Assembly: GCF_009847015.1 (NCBI RefSeq)
Contig: NZ_WVEM01000006.1
Location: forward strand, 285,287-349,286
Direction: 5' to 3'
Length of the DNA: 64,000 nucleotides
Source: Sunxiuqinia indica
GTDB lineage: Bacteria; Bacteroidota; Bacteroidia; Bacteroidales; Prolixibacteraceae
A program made the position numbers and the translations under genes. The notes beneath the pieces were generated by a model, which worked only from the letters and a program-made list of their open reading frames with translations, was not told the DNA's origin and ran no database searches. This document shows, in pieces, positions 1 to 7,922 of the stretch; the stretch's first letter is position 1; each line of letters begins with the position of its first letter.

Positions 1-374
1 TGAAACTCTTTTGCTTTTCTTTTATTGCCCAGCATCCAGATTTCAGCATTATTATCGTCGTCAACCTCAACAATCCGATTGTAAGCTGAGGACAGTAGTT
101 TCGAGGCCTTTTTCATAAAATCGGTTCCTGTCAAACTTCCTTTTTCCGGATTGTACGACAAAAAGCGAATCTCATTCAAATCACCTTTGATGGTCTTTCC
201 TTCGTCGTCCAAATCGATATTGAAAGCGTCGGTCATGCTTTTGGTAAAAGCAAAGTAGGTAACACCCGGTTTATTTCTGAATGAGTCGAATATCTTGTCT
301 GACTTACTTTGTCCGAATACCGCAGCTGTCGATACAAGAAAAAGTAGTCCTAATATGATTTTAAATTGTTTCAT
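1..374 (-). CDS. DUF4252-like exported protein (partial, 3' end outside window)
   Basis: The minus strand reads from an ATG at 374 through 124 codons without a stop to the window edge. The N-terminus is a signal peptide (MKQFKIILGLLFLVSTAAVFGQ), followed by a segment beginning SKSDKIFDSFRNKPGVTYFA, which resembles the small DUF4252 family of exported Bacteroidota proteins of unknown function. The family assignment is from recognition of the sequence, not a search. It lies downstream of the PspC-domain gene on the same strand, with a 174-base gap containing a hairpin, so it may be a separate transcript. The C-terminal part is missing because of the window boundary. Confidence 0.6.
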   Translation of the reverse strand, partial: MKQFKIILGLLFLVSTAAVFGQSKSDKIFDSFRNKPGVTYFAFTKSMTDAFNIDLDDEGKTIKGDLNEIRFLSYNPEKGSLTGTDFMKKASKLLSSAYNRIVEVDDDNNAEIWMLGNKRKAKEF

Positions 375-491
375 ATGATTGAAATTGTTTATTTATAAAG
401 TATCATATGGAACTCGCACTTTAATCATTACCAGTTGTGTTTTGACTAAACATGCTTGTTTCATCATTTTATATTTTGCTGGTGTCCCTTC

Positions 492-519
492 CGGAGATCG
501 CCCCGAAAGTCAATCTCCG
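492..519. repeat. Hairpin between the PspC gene and the DUF4252-like gene
   Basis: CGGAGAT and ATCTCCG form a perfect 7-bp stem with a 14-base loop. It sits just past the stop of the PspC gene. There is no T-run on the far side in the minus direction, so it is a poor intrinsic terminator; an mRNA-stabilising or attenuating role is possible. Confidence 0.4.
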
Positions 520-548
520 AAAATAAAAACACAAGGACACACCATGTG

Positions 549-2189
549 CTAATTGTTTGTTGAATATTCTTGCAGTTCGCCTGAATCTTCCTGTAACCCG
601 AGCTCAGTCATTTTCCAGTATTTACCCGCCATGTCGCCATCCCAGGTATTCGAAGTATTTTCAATATCGTAGATTATTTTAACCAGTTCATCTCCCAGAT
701 ATACTCTCTTATTTTCAGGAACTTTCACCGTAATATCTACTTCTTGCTGTAACCATCGGCTACCGTCAGCCAACCGGTAATAAGGGTCAAAATAGATGGT
801 TGAATCGTTTAACTGATACTGATAAACGATTTCCTGAACATTATCTTTTGCCTCTTCAGAACTCGCTCCACGCGACTTTTTACGCACCAGAATCACGAAA
901 TCATCGGTATTGCTTCGTTCCACATCCAAGCGAGGTCTGCCAAGTAATGTCGTTTCTCCATTTTCAGTAATCACTTTCATCCGATCAAGATCCATATAGT
1001 AATTATGACGTCCACTGTAGTTATCATCAGCCAAGTTCAAATACAAAGTTTGGCAACTATCACACTCTACCTTATTGCTTTCGGTTACGGTTGTTTGCTT
1101 ACTGTAGTTATCGACCTGAGCAAGCGAAACAACAATCACGGTAACCAGCGCAACCAACCAAACACCCAGTGTTCCTAAAAAGATTACCTTATTATTTGTG
1201 TTATAGCGAAACACCATTTTAGTTCCAATAAATAATATCCCGAGTAATGGAATACCAACTAAAAAGCCAATGGCAATCAGCAAAATGGTTAACGAACCGG
1301 GGCTAATAAAGTAATTAGCGATTCCGGGAACATAAAATTCTGGTCCTATTCCGGCAATCCATGGAGCAGCCTCCATAAAGGAATGACCGACAATCATAGA
1401 AGTCAGAAAAGTGATTAAAGAGATAAAACCGAATAAAATCATCAATACTCCAAAAATGATGATGAGTACTTTCAAGCTTACCCGAAGAATGCTGTAAAGA
1501 ACATCGCCAAAACGGCCGGCATTCTCTCTTCCTTTATTATAAGAATCAGAGCTTTTAAATTTTTTGTAGCTGGCTTTTACTTCATCTACTTCTTCTTTGA
1601 TCGATTTTTCAATGTTTGAAACAGTAGCTTCCTGTCCCCTCATTTCTAACTTTTGAGCCGTTGTGCGAGCCTTTGGTACTGCAATCCACAGCAATAAGTA
1701 TACTGGAATAATGACCCCACTTGTCACAAATATTAATATAAAAGTGATAATTCGAAGTATGACTGGATCAATCCCAAAGTATGCACCCATTCCACCACAA
1801 ACACCTCCAAAAACACGGCTGTCCGGGTCACGATACATACGTCGTTTGGTTTTTCCGGTTGTGGTATGGGTTTTACTTTCAGCCTTCGTACCTGTCTCTT
1901 CTGTTTCATCTTCGTCAATTTCACCTTCCATGAAGTCTTCTGGCTTGCCCATTCTTGCCATCACTTCATCAACCCATGACTCCTGGATCACATTTTTGTC
2001 ACCCTTTTCCATCTTTTCGTTGAAAAGTTCAGCGATTCGGGTTTCAATGTCCTGTAATATCTCACGACCTTCTTCGTTTGGACCAAAATGCTGATTGAGC
2101 ATTTGCAAATAGTTCTGCAGTTTTTGGTAAGCATCTTCGTCAATGTGAAAAACGCTGCCGCTAATATTAATTGTAAATGTCTTTTTCAT
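549..2189 (-). CDS. PspC domain-containing membrane protein
   Basis: The 546-residue protein starts with a soluble acidic region (residues 1-115). A PspC domain follows at about 117-174, recognisable from RVFGGVCGGMGAYFGIDP and a hydrophobic segment ending LLLWIAVPKA. Several further membrane segments (about 230-375) and a long C-terminal extracytoplasmic domain come next. PspC proteins belong to envelope-stress responses in proteobacteria; in Bacteroidota, long PspC proteins commonly sit beside a PadR regulator, as here. The gene is 47 bases downstream of the PadR gene on the same strand and is probably co-transcribed. It is much longer than the roughly 120-residue enterobacterial PspC because of the C-terminal extension, whose role is unknown. 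Confidence 0.85.
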   Translation of the reverse strand: MKKTFTINISGSVFHIDEDAYQKLQNYLQMLNQHFGPNEEGREILQDIETRIAELFNEKMEKGDKNVIQESWVDEVMARMGKPEDFMEGEIDEDETEETGTKAESKTHTTTGKTKRRMYRDPDSRVFGGVCGGMGAYFGIDPVILRIITFILIFVTSGVIIPVYLLLWIAVPKARTTAQKLEMRGQEATVSNIEKSIKEEVDEVKASYKKFKSSDSYNKGRENAGRFGDVLYSILRVSLKVLIIIFGVLMILFGFISLITFLTSMIVGHSFMEAAPWIAGIGPEFYVPGIANYFISPGSLTILLIAIGFLVGIPLLGILFIGTKMVFRYNTNNKVIFLGTLGVWLVALVTVIVVSLAQVDNYSKQTTVTESNKVECDSCQTLYLNLADDNYSGRHNYYMDLDRMKVITENGETTLLGRPRLDVERSNTDDFVILVRKKSRGASSEEAKDNVQEIVYQYQLNDSTIYFDPYYRLADGSRWLQQEVDITVKVPENKRVYLGDELVKIIYDIENTSNTWDGDMAGKYWKMTELGLQEDSGELQEYSTNN

Positions 2190-2236
2190 CTCTGTGTGTT
2201 TTTGTGCGTTTGTGCTTTTGTTTTCCGTATTGATTG

Positions 2237-2569
2237 TTACGATTTGCTTTTCTTAATGGTACCAACAGCTTCAACCAATTCGCTCCACGATTTTCCCAGT
2301 TCTACAACGAACTCATTTCCTACTTCTGTCAATTCATAGTACTTCCGTGGTGGTCCCTGGGTCGATTCTTCCCATTTGTAAGCCAGCAATCCGGCGTTTT
2401 TCAAACGGGTGAGCAAGGGGTAAAGGGTTCCTTCAACAACGATCATTTTCGAATTTTTCAACTCGTCAATAATATCGCTGGCGTAAAGAGGTTTCCCATC
2501 GAGTACTAATAAGATACAGTACTCCAAAACCCCTTTTCGCATTTGTGCTTTTGTATTCTCGATCTTCAT
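2237..2569 (-). CDS. PadR family transcriptional regulator
   Basis: This 110-residue protein is a minimal PadR-type winged helix, without the C-terminal dimerisation domain of longer members. The helix-turn-helix region (about 12-60) includes LEYCILLVLDGKPLYASDII and EGTLYPLLTRLKNAGLL, the latter being the typical PadR recognition segment; the wing contains GPPRKYYELTEVG. It lies between the W-M repeat protein gene and the PspC gene with short gaps on both sides, so it probably autoregulates this operon. A candidate operator upstream of the first gene is listed separately. The effector is unknown. Confidence 0.92.
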   Translation of the reverse strand: MKIENTKAQMRKGVLEYCILLVLDGKPLYASDIIDELKNSKMIVVEGTLYPLLTRLKNAGLLAYKWEESTQGPPRKYYELTEVGNEFVVELGKSWSELVEAVGTIKKSKS

Positions 2570-2622
2570 AATTCTTCCCTTTCATGTCTGTTTAAAATTG
2601 GATCTGTCCGCCGCCCGATAAA

Positions 2623-3096
2623 CTACATTCTCCAGTATTTATCATTAGTCATCCATGCTTCCAATTTCAACTCTTTGTCTTGATCTGTTGCCAGTGGACT
2701 ATTGAAGTGACTATCATCTTCCATCCAATCTTCAATCTCAAGATTTTTCTCAGCTTCCGGTGTTGCCATGTTGATAAAAGAACCAAAGTAAACGTCATCG
2801 GTCATCCATGTTTCTACGTTCAACTCCGGATCAACTGCTTGCTCGAAATAAAAAGTTGAGCTTGATGCTTCTGTTGGCAAAGTACTTTCACCCGCGTTTA
2901 CATCGGCTGCCGATTCTTCAACCATCAACAAGGCGACTTGTCCAAAACTGTTATTGGTCAACAACTGTTTCCAAAATCCTTGTGCACTGACTGTAAAACT
3001 AATTAATACAAAACTAATAATTACTGCTGCACTTCTTAACAATACTTTTTCAACTTGATTGTTTCTGTTTTCTGTTTCGCTGTTTTGTGTTTTCAT
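2623..3096 (-). CDS. Small membrane protein with three W-M repeats
   Basis: The 157-residue protein has a short charged N-terminus (1-20), one hydrophobic segment at about 21-38 ending in SAQG, and a presumably extracytoplasmic acidic tail. The tail carries three copies of a short motif, L-x-[VIL]-E-x-W-M-x-[DEN]-D-x-x-[FYW], at about 92-104, 119-131 and 143-155 (NVETWMTDDVYF, EIEDWMEDDSHF, KLEAWMTNDKYW). The protein ends almost immediately after the third copy. No enzymatic motif is visible. It is the first gene of the PadR/PspC operon, 53 bases upstream of the PadR gene, so an envelope-stress or sensing partner of the PspC protein is a reasonable inference, but the function is unknown. Confidence 0.75.
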   Translation of the reverse strand: MKTQNSETENRNNQVEKVLLRSAAVIISFVLISFTVSAQGFWKQLLTNNSFGQVALLMVEESAADVNAGESTLPTEASSSTFYFEQAVDPELNVETWMTDDVYFGSFINMATPEAEKNLEIEDWMEDDSHFNSPLATDQDKELKLEAWMTNDKYWRM

Positions 3097-3274
3097 GATT
3101 TGTCCTCCTGTGCTTTTGTTTCTGTTTTCTGTTTTCTGATGCTTTTGTTTAACTGCTTTTGCTTTGAGAGCTTATTGTTTTCTGTTTCTGTCTTTAAGAC
3201 GATTGTTTTTCGTTTTCGTTACACTGTGTATAGAACTTTTTTAAAACTATTTCTATTCTTTACCTCGAATTCGG
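3097..3274 (-). other. T-rich (A-rich in the transcript) leader with repeated TTTCTG tracts
   Basis: On the plus strand this stretch is dominated by TTTTGTTTCTGTTTTCTG-like runs; in the predicted minus-strand transcript it becomes an A-rich, nearly unstructured 5' leader of about 180 bases. No coding signal was accepted in it. Related C/A-rich spacers precede the PadR and PspC genes. A long unstructured leader could aid ribosome loading where Shine-Dalgarno sequences are weak; this is inference. Confidence 0.35.
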
Positions 3275-3279
3275 TATTA

Positions 3280-3287
3280 CAAATATA
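3280..3287 (-). promoter_or_regulatory. Probable -7 element for the W-M/PadR/PspC operon
   Basis: The minus strand reads TATATTTG, a full match to the Bacteroidota -7 consensus TAnnTTTG. It is about 185 bases upstream of the first ATG. No -33 element at standard spacing was identified with confidence. Confidence 0.45.
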
Positions 3288-3288
3288 T

Positions 3289-3321
3289 GTACTTTAAATG
3301 GTTCTATGCAATACAAAGTAC
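3289..3321. promoter_or_regulatory. Inverted repeat, candidate PadR operator
   Basis: GTACTTT and AAAGTAC form a perfect 7-bp inverted repeat separated by 19 bases, directly upstream of the predicted -7 element of the operon. PadR proteins bind dyad-symmetric sites overlapping their own promoters, so this is a plausible operator. The arms do not match the classic ATGT/ACAT spacing, so the assignment is tentative. Confidence 0.3.
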
Positions 3322-3767
3322 TATAAATTTTCCATTAATTTTCACACGCGCTCTTATACATCTGTATTACAACATATTACATCGCTATGTTTTTTGGCAT
3401 CTTTTTAAAATTATTTGAATAATATGACTTTTATCATTATTTACTGCTAGTCACAATAGCAAAAAAGGAGGAACAACATCTCAAATAAGTGGCTATTTAA
3501 GTCGAAATGCATTCCATTTTGTCAATTTCTGAAATCATTTTCAAACTCCGCATCCAAAAAACCTTTACACTTAACTTAAAGTTTACGTTCTTTTAAGATG
3601 TATACTATTACTTTGGAGTGCTATAAATAATTTAACAGTGATTAACATTTTCAACTGTGGGGGTTAATAAAGTGTTGAAATCCGGTTCATATCTTATCAC
3701 AGAATGTCATTTATTATGCACTTGAATTTTAATACATTAAACGACTTATTTTCCAAAATTATATTCT
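3322..3767. other. Intergenic region between divergent operons
   Basis: This AT-rich stretch upstream of the TonB-dependent receptor gene contains no ORF that looks coding. A near-match to the -7 consensus, TTACTTTG at about 3608-3615, could start the receptor transcript and would leave a leader of roughly 150 bases. No clear riboswitch or hairpin was seen. Confidence 0.4.
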
Positions 3768-6386
3768 ATGAAAACACAACTACTAAAGATTACTTTTCTG
3801 GCCATATTCGGCCTTAGTTCACTAGTGGCCCTATCAAAGGGAACACTGCGAGGAACAGTTGTAGATGCCGACACCAATGAGACATTGATTGGTGCATCGA
3901 TTGTTCTGGAAGGAACCACACGAGGAACAGTCACCGATTTCGACGGGACTTTCAAGATTGAGGTTGATGCCGGCGAAACTCAACTTGTAATTAGCTATCT
4001 CGGTTTTCTCGATAAAAAGATGGCTGTTTCGGTTGTCGACGGGCAAACCAAAGATCTTGGAACAATTGCTTTAGACCCTGACGCTGTTGGAATCAATGAA
4101 GTTATGGTTTTAGCATCTGTCGGTATTCAGCGTAAAACGCCCGTTGCTATCTCAACCATTGATGCGGAATTGGTCACTGAAAAAATCGGGACACAGGAGT
4201 TTCCTGAAATTCTCCAAACAACACCGGGTGTTTATGCAACGAAAGAAGGTGGGGGCTGGGGAGACGGTCGCTTTAACCTTCGCGGGTTCGACTCTCCAAA
4301 CGTAGCAGTCATGATCAATGGTATTCCGGTTAACGATATGGAATGGGGAGGTATTTACTGGTCTAACTGGATGGGAATGACGGATGTACTTCGCTCCATG
4401 CAAGTACAGCGTGGACTGGGAGCTTCGAAAGTTGCCGCGCCATCAGTAGGAGGATCGGTAAACATTGTAACTAAAACCACTGATGCAGAAGAAGGTGGAT
4501 CATTCTCTACCGCTTATGGAAACGACGGTTATCGTAAAGTTCTATTTTCTGTTTCTTCAGGGTTGACTGAAAGCGGCTGGGCGTTTTCATTATTAGGATC
4601 AAAAACCTGGGGTGATGGTTACATCCAGGGAACTGAGTTTGAAGGTTACTCATACTTTTTCAACCTTTCAAAACGATTCAATGATAAACACACCTTGTCG
4701 TTTACAGGGTTTGGAGCTCCACAATGGCACAACCAGCGTAGCTCGTTTGACAAGTACACCATTAGAGAATGGCAGCAATTTAAAGAAGAATACCGATTTA
4801 ACGCAACTTACGGATTTGGAATTGACGGACAGCGAGTTGTAGCTGCCAAAAACTATTACCATAAACCCCAGTTTTCATTAAACCACTTTTGGACAATTAA
4901 TAATATTTCCAGCCTTTCCACCTCACTTTATTATTCTATTGGCGAAGGAGGTGGACGTACCCAACGAGGAAATGAACGTTCAAGATTATACGGGTCAAAT
5001 GACGATGATAGAACCATTAACGGCTACCTTGACTACGCTGCAATTCAACGAGACAATGCCGCCAACATGGAAGGCTCTCAGGCTATTTTAGGAAGTTCTA
5101 ATAACGGTCATCAATGGATGGGAGCAATATCGACTTATACTGCTGAACTTACGCCAGACATCGATTTTTACGGAGGTGTTGATTTACGCTACTACATTGG
5201 AAAACACAACCGCACAATTACTGATCTGCTAGGAGGTGAATTTTTTATTGATCCTGATCGTGAAAATGTTGCTTACCAAGACGGAAACGAGGATTATCTC
5301 TATGAAAAACTCTCAACGGGAGATAAGATTTCAAGAGATTATGACGGTCACGTACTTTGGGAAGGGCTTTTTGGACAGTTAGAGTATAATTATAACGACT
5401 GGAGTGTATTTTACTCAGGTGCTATTTCAAATACGACTTACTGGAGATATGACAATATGTACTATGCTCCCGGCGAAGAAAAGTCAGATAATATTAGCTT
5501 TCTGGGCTGGAGCTCAAAAGGTGGAGCCAACTATAATATCGATGCGAAAAACAATGTATTTACAAACATTGGCTACTTCTCCAGAGCTCCATTTTATTCC
5601 AATGTTTTTCTTGCTGATGATGTAAGTAACGAAATTAACGATGGAGCTAAAAACGAAAAAGTGTTCTCAGCCGAACTTGGATACGGATATAAGTCGCGAA
5701 TTCTTTCGGCCAACTTAAACGTTTATTATACAGAGTGGCAAGACAAATCGCTGGCAGGAGCTCTTGACTCAAGAGATCCAGATGCAGGACGCTATAATGC
5801 TGAAGGTGTAAATGCAATTCACAAAGGAGTTGAGCTTGAAGCAAAGGCTAAAATCACCAAAGACCTTACATTAAAAGGAATGCTTTCAATTGGTGATTGG
5901 AAATGGGATAAAGACGTTGAAGCCTATGTTTTTAACCGTGACGGACAACTGGTAAATAGCGATGGAGATATTGTAAATACAGTTGACGAAGCCGACAAAA
6001 TTGAATTGAATATTGGAGGAGTACATGTGGGCGATGCCGCGCAAACGAATGCTTATCTTGGTTTAGATTACAAAATAATTAAAGACCTAAAAATTGGAGT
6101 TGATTACAAGTACAATGCACGCTTGTATGCCGATCCGGGTAGTATTCGGGATCTTGAGGGAGAAGATACCTGGAAGGTACCCGGAGCCGGAACTGTTGAT
6201 GCCAACGCCCTTTATTATTTTACAATTGGCGGATTGAATGCTTCAATTAGAGGAAACGTTCACAACCTGCTTGACAAAGAATATATTTCCGATGCCGACA
6301 GTGGCTCATCAGGAACTTGGGAAGACGCACTTGTTTTCTATGGATTTGGAAGAACAGGTTCCGTGTCACTTAAAATTAATTTTTAA
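3768..6386 (+). CDS. TonB-dependent receptor with carboxypeptidase-like N-terminal domain
   Basis: The 872-residue outer membrane protein has a signal peptide (1-24), a carboxypeptidase D regulatory-like domain (about 25-110, with LIGASIVLEGTTRGTVTDFD), a plug domain (about 125-235, with FNLRGFDSPNVAVMINGIPV and SVGGSVNIVTKTT) and a C-terminal beta-barrel ending SVSLKINF with a terminal aromatic residue. It imports a ligand across the outer membrane using TonB energy. It is not a standard SusC: it is shorter, and its partner is a repeat lipoprotein instead of SusD. The lipoprotein gene begins about 110 bases downstream on the same strand, and a secreted nuclease follows, suggesting a nucleotide- or phosphate-related substrate (inference). 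Confidence 0.9.
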   Translation: MKTQLLKITFLAIFGLSSLVALSKGTLRGTVVDADTNETLIGASIVLEGTTRGTVTDFDGTFKIEVDAGETQLVISYLGFLDKKMAVSVVDGQTKDLGTIALDPDAVGINEVMVLASVGIQRKTPVAISTIDAELVTEKIGTQEFPEILQTTPGVYATKEGGGWGDGRFNLRGFDSPNVAVMINGIPVNDMEWGGIYWSNWMGMTDVLRSMQVQRGLGASKVAAPSVGGSVNIVTKTTDAEEGGSFSTAYGNDGYRKVLFSVSSGLTESGWAFSLLGSKTWGDGYIQGTEFEGYSYFFNLSKRFNDKHTLSFTGFGAPQWHNQRSSFDKYTIREWQQFKEEYRFNATYGFGIDGQRVVAAKNYYHKPQFSLNHFWTINNISSLSTSLYYSIGEGGGRTQRGNERSRLYGSNDDDRTINGYLDYAAIQRDNAANMEGSQAILGSSNNGHQWMGAISTYTAELTPDIDFYGGVDLRYYIGKHNRTITDLLGGEFFIDPDRENVAYQDGNEDYLYEKLSTGDKISRDYDGHVLWEGLFGQLEYNYNDWSVFYSGAISNTTYWRYDNMYYAPGEEKSDNISFLGWSSKGGANYNIDAKNNVFTNIGYFSRAPFYSNVFLADDVSNEINDGAKNEKVFSAELGYGYKSRILSANLNVYYTEWQDKSLAGALDSRDPDAGRYNAEGVNAIHKGVELEAKAKITKDLTLKGMLSIGDWKWDKDVEAYVFNRDGQLVNSDGDIVNTVDEADKIELNIGGVHVGDAAQTNAYLGLDYKIIKDLKIGVDYKYNARLYADPGSIRDLEGEDTWKVPGAGTVDANALYYFTIGGLNASIRGNVHNLLDKEYISDADSGSSGTWEDALVFYGFGRTGSVSLKINF

Positions 6387-6498
6387 TCGTCTAGAATTGT
6401 ACAATCATGAAACAAGCACGATAATAAACTATCAATCAGAAATATAATTATCAGGCAAGTTGCACAGAGTACCTTTTAGAATAAACAATTATAAACAT

Positions 6499-7770
6499 AT
6501 GAAAAAGTTATTATACCTATTTTTGATGGCACTGGTCGTATTCGGATGCGAAGAATATAATGATCAGTTTGAAGGCTACGATGACAATCCGATTGATTTA
6601 GTAGAGAACCTGAACTATACGCTAACAGACGAAGATTATGAATCAATTGGAGGAGACCCTGGCGACTACTATAACTTTAGCAGCTATGCTCCGGCCGCAG
6701 ACTACATCCCAGACTTTCTTGCTGAAAAATATCCAACGCTTGATGTAAATTCGGCAGTAAATGTTACTTACAATTATTATAGAGGTGGACTGAACTATCT
6801 GGATTATTTAACCGAAGCATCAAGCTATGAGCTGACTACTGCCGATTATGACTCGATGGGCGAAGACTCAGGACAACCGGGGAAATACAATAACTTCGAT
6901 TCATCGACACCTCCTGAAGACTACCTGCCAGCTTTCTTTTCATCCAAGTATCCTGATGCACAAAACGGTGACTTAGTATTTGTGACCTACAAATTTTACA
7001 GCGGAGGAGTCAGCGATGTAAGCGAGTATTATGAATTTGATGGATCAACGTGGGCAGCTATTGAAGTTGACTTGCCGGAAGGTGTTACCAGCTATAGATT
7101 AAGCTCAGACGATTATGATTCTATGGGTGAAAATTCAGGACAACCCGGAAAATACAACAACTTCGACTCATCAATGTCTCCAGGCAGTTACCTGCCAACA
7201 TTTCTGTCGTTGAAATTTCCATATGCCATGGAAGAAAGCACTGTTGCCGTGGTTTACAAATACTATTCCAGTGGATCAACATCGAGCAGAGCGAAACAGT
7301 ACACAAAAACTGCCGAAGGTTGGAAGGAATACCAAAGCACAATTGAAAAAACAGATCAATTCCTGAAAACAAGTTCCGGTTGGATTTTTGACCCTTCTGT
7401 CCTGTTTACGATGTCATCAGATGACTATCAGATTATTGTTGACTACGTAAAAAGTGAATATGGAAGTGAATACATCGATAGCTATGGAACTCAGGAATTC
7501 TATTTTGGAGCCGGAGCCTATTACGAAAACTTTGACTTTCGGGATGGTAAATTCGACTCCAGCTTTTCTTCTGGCTTAGAAGCTGCAAAAGCCGGGATCG
7601 CCGAAGCATTGTTGCCTATCAAATATCCGAATGCGGTTACTCAGGTTAGCGGAGTTGATGTGATGTACCTTGTGACTATTGCTGCTTACGATGGCACTGA
7701 TGCAGAGTACACCCTAAAATTTCAGTGCACGAAAGCGGGCCCGAACCCCCAATTTACTTTTATTGAATAA
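6499..7770 (+). CDS. Repeat-containing surface lipoprotein, partner of the TonB-dependent receptor
   Basis: The start chosen is the ATG followed by a clear lipoprotein signal peptide (MKKLLYLF, lipobox VFGC with Cys17); an upstream in-frame TTG would add 13 residues before the signal. The 423-residue protein contains three similar modules at about 39-98, 110-169 and 199-258. Each starts Y-x-L-[ST]-x-x-D-Y-[DE]-S-[IM]-G, continues through Y-x-N-F-[DS]-S, then [DSG]-Y-[IL]-P-x-F, and ends with a Tyr-rich strand such as VTYKFYSGG. Modules 2 and 3 share SGQPGKYNNFDSS. A diverged fourth module spans about 304-398. No enzymatic motif is visible. By position it is the surface-exposed binding partner of the preceding receptor. 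A strong terminator follows the gene. Confidence 0.8.
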   Translation: MKKLLYLFLMALVVFGCEEYNDQFEGYDDNPIDLVENLNYTLTDEDYESIGGDPGDYYNFSSYAPAADYIPDFLAEKYPTLDVNSAVNVTYNYYRGGLNYLDYLTEASSYELTTADYDSMGEDSGQPGKYNNFDSSTPPEDYLPAFFSSKYPDAQNGDLVFVTYKFYSGGVSDVSEYYEFDGSTWAAIEVDLPEGVTSYRLSSDDYDSMGENSGQPGKYNNFDSSMSPGSYLPTFLSLKFPYAMEESTVAVVYKYYSSGSTSSRAKQYTKTAEGWKEYQSTIEKTDQFLKTSSGWIFDPSVLFTMSSDDYQIIVDYVKSEYGSEYIDSYGTQEFYFGAGAYYENFDFRDGKFDSSFSSGLEAAKAGIAEALLPIKYPNAVTQVSGVDVMYLVTIAAYDGTDAEYTLKFQCTKAGPNPQFTFIE

Positions 7771-7793
7771 AATACTCTAATATTTTCAAAGCT

Positions 7794-7828
7794 AAGACCA
7801 CCTCATCTTTTTCAGAGGTGGTCTTTTT
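7794..7828 (+). terminator. Rho-independent terminator after the receptor/lipoprotein operon
   Basis: AAGACCACCTC and GAGGTGGTCTT form a perfect 11-bp stem around a 10-base loop, followed by TTTCTT. Confidence 0.9.
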
Positions 7829-7888
7829 CTTGATAAAGAATTCAATCGTCATTTAAAAGTTGATCCACTTCCTTTAATTTTACCGAAT

Positions 7889-7896
7889 TAATTTTG
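7889..7896 (+). promoter_or_regulatory. Probable -7 element of the nuclease gene
   Basis: TAATTTTG matches TAnnTTTG exactly and ends 26 bases before the ATG. Together with the upstream terminator it indicates that the nuclease has its own transcript. Confidence 0.5.
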
Positions 7897-7922
7897 CACG
7901 CCACAACTAAACAGGATGAAAT

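Noticed and set aside
492..519. Hairpin after the PspC gene considered as a terminator
   Set aside because: No T-run follows in the direction of transcription, so it is listed only as a hairpin.
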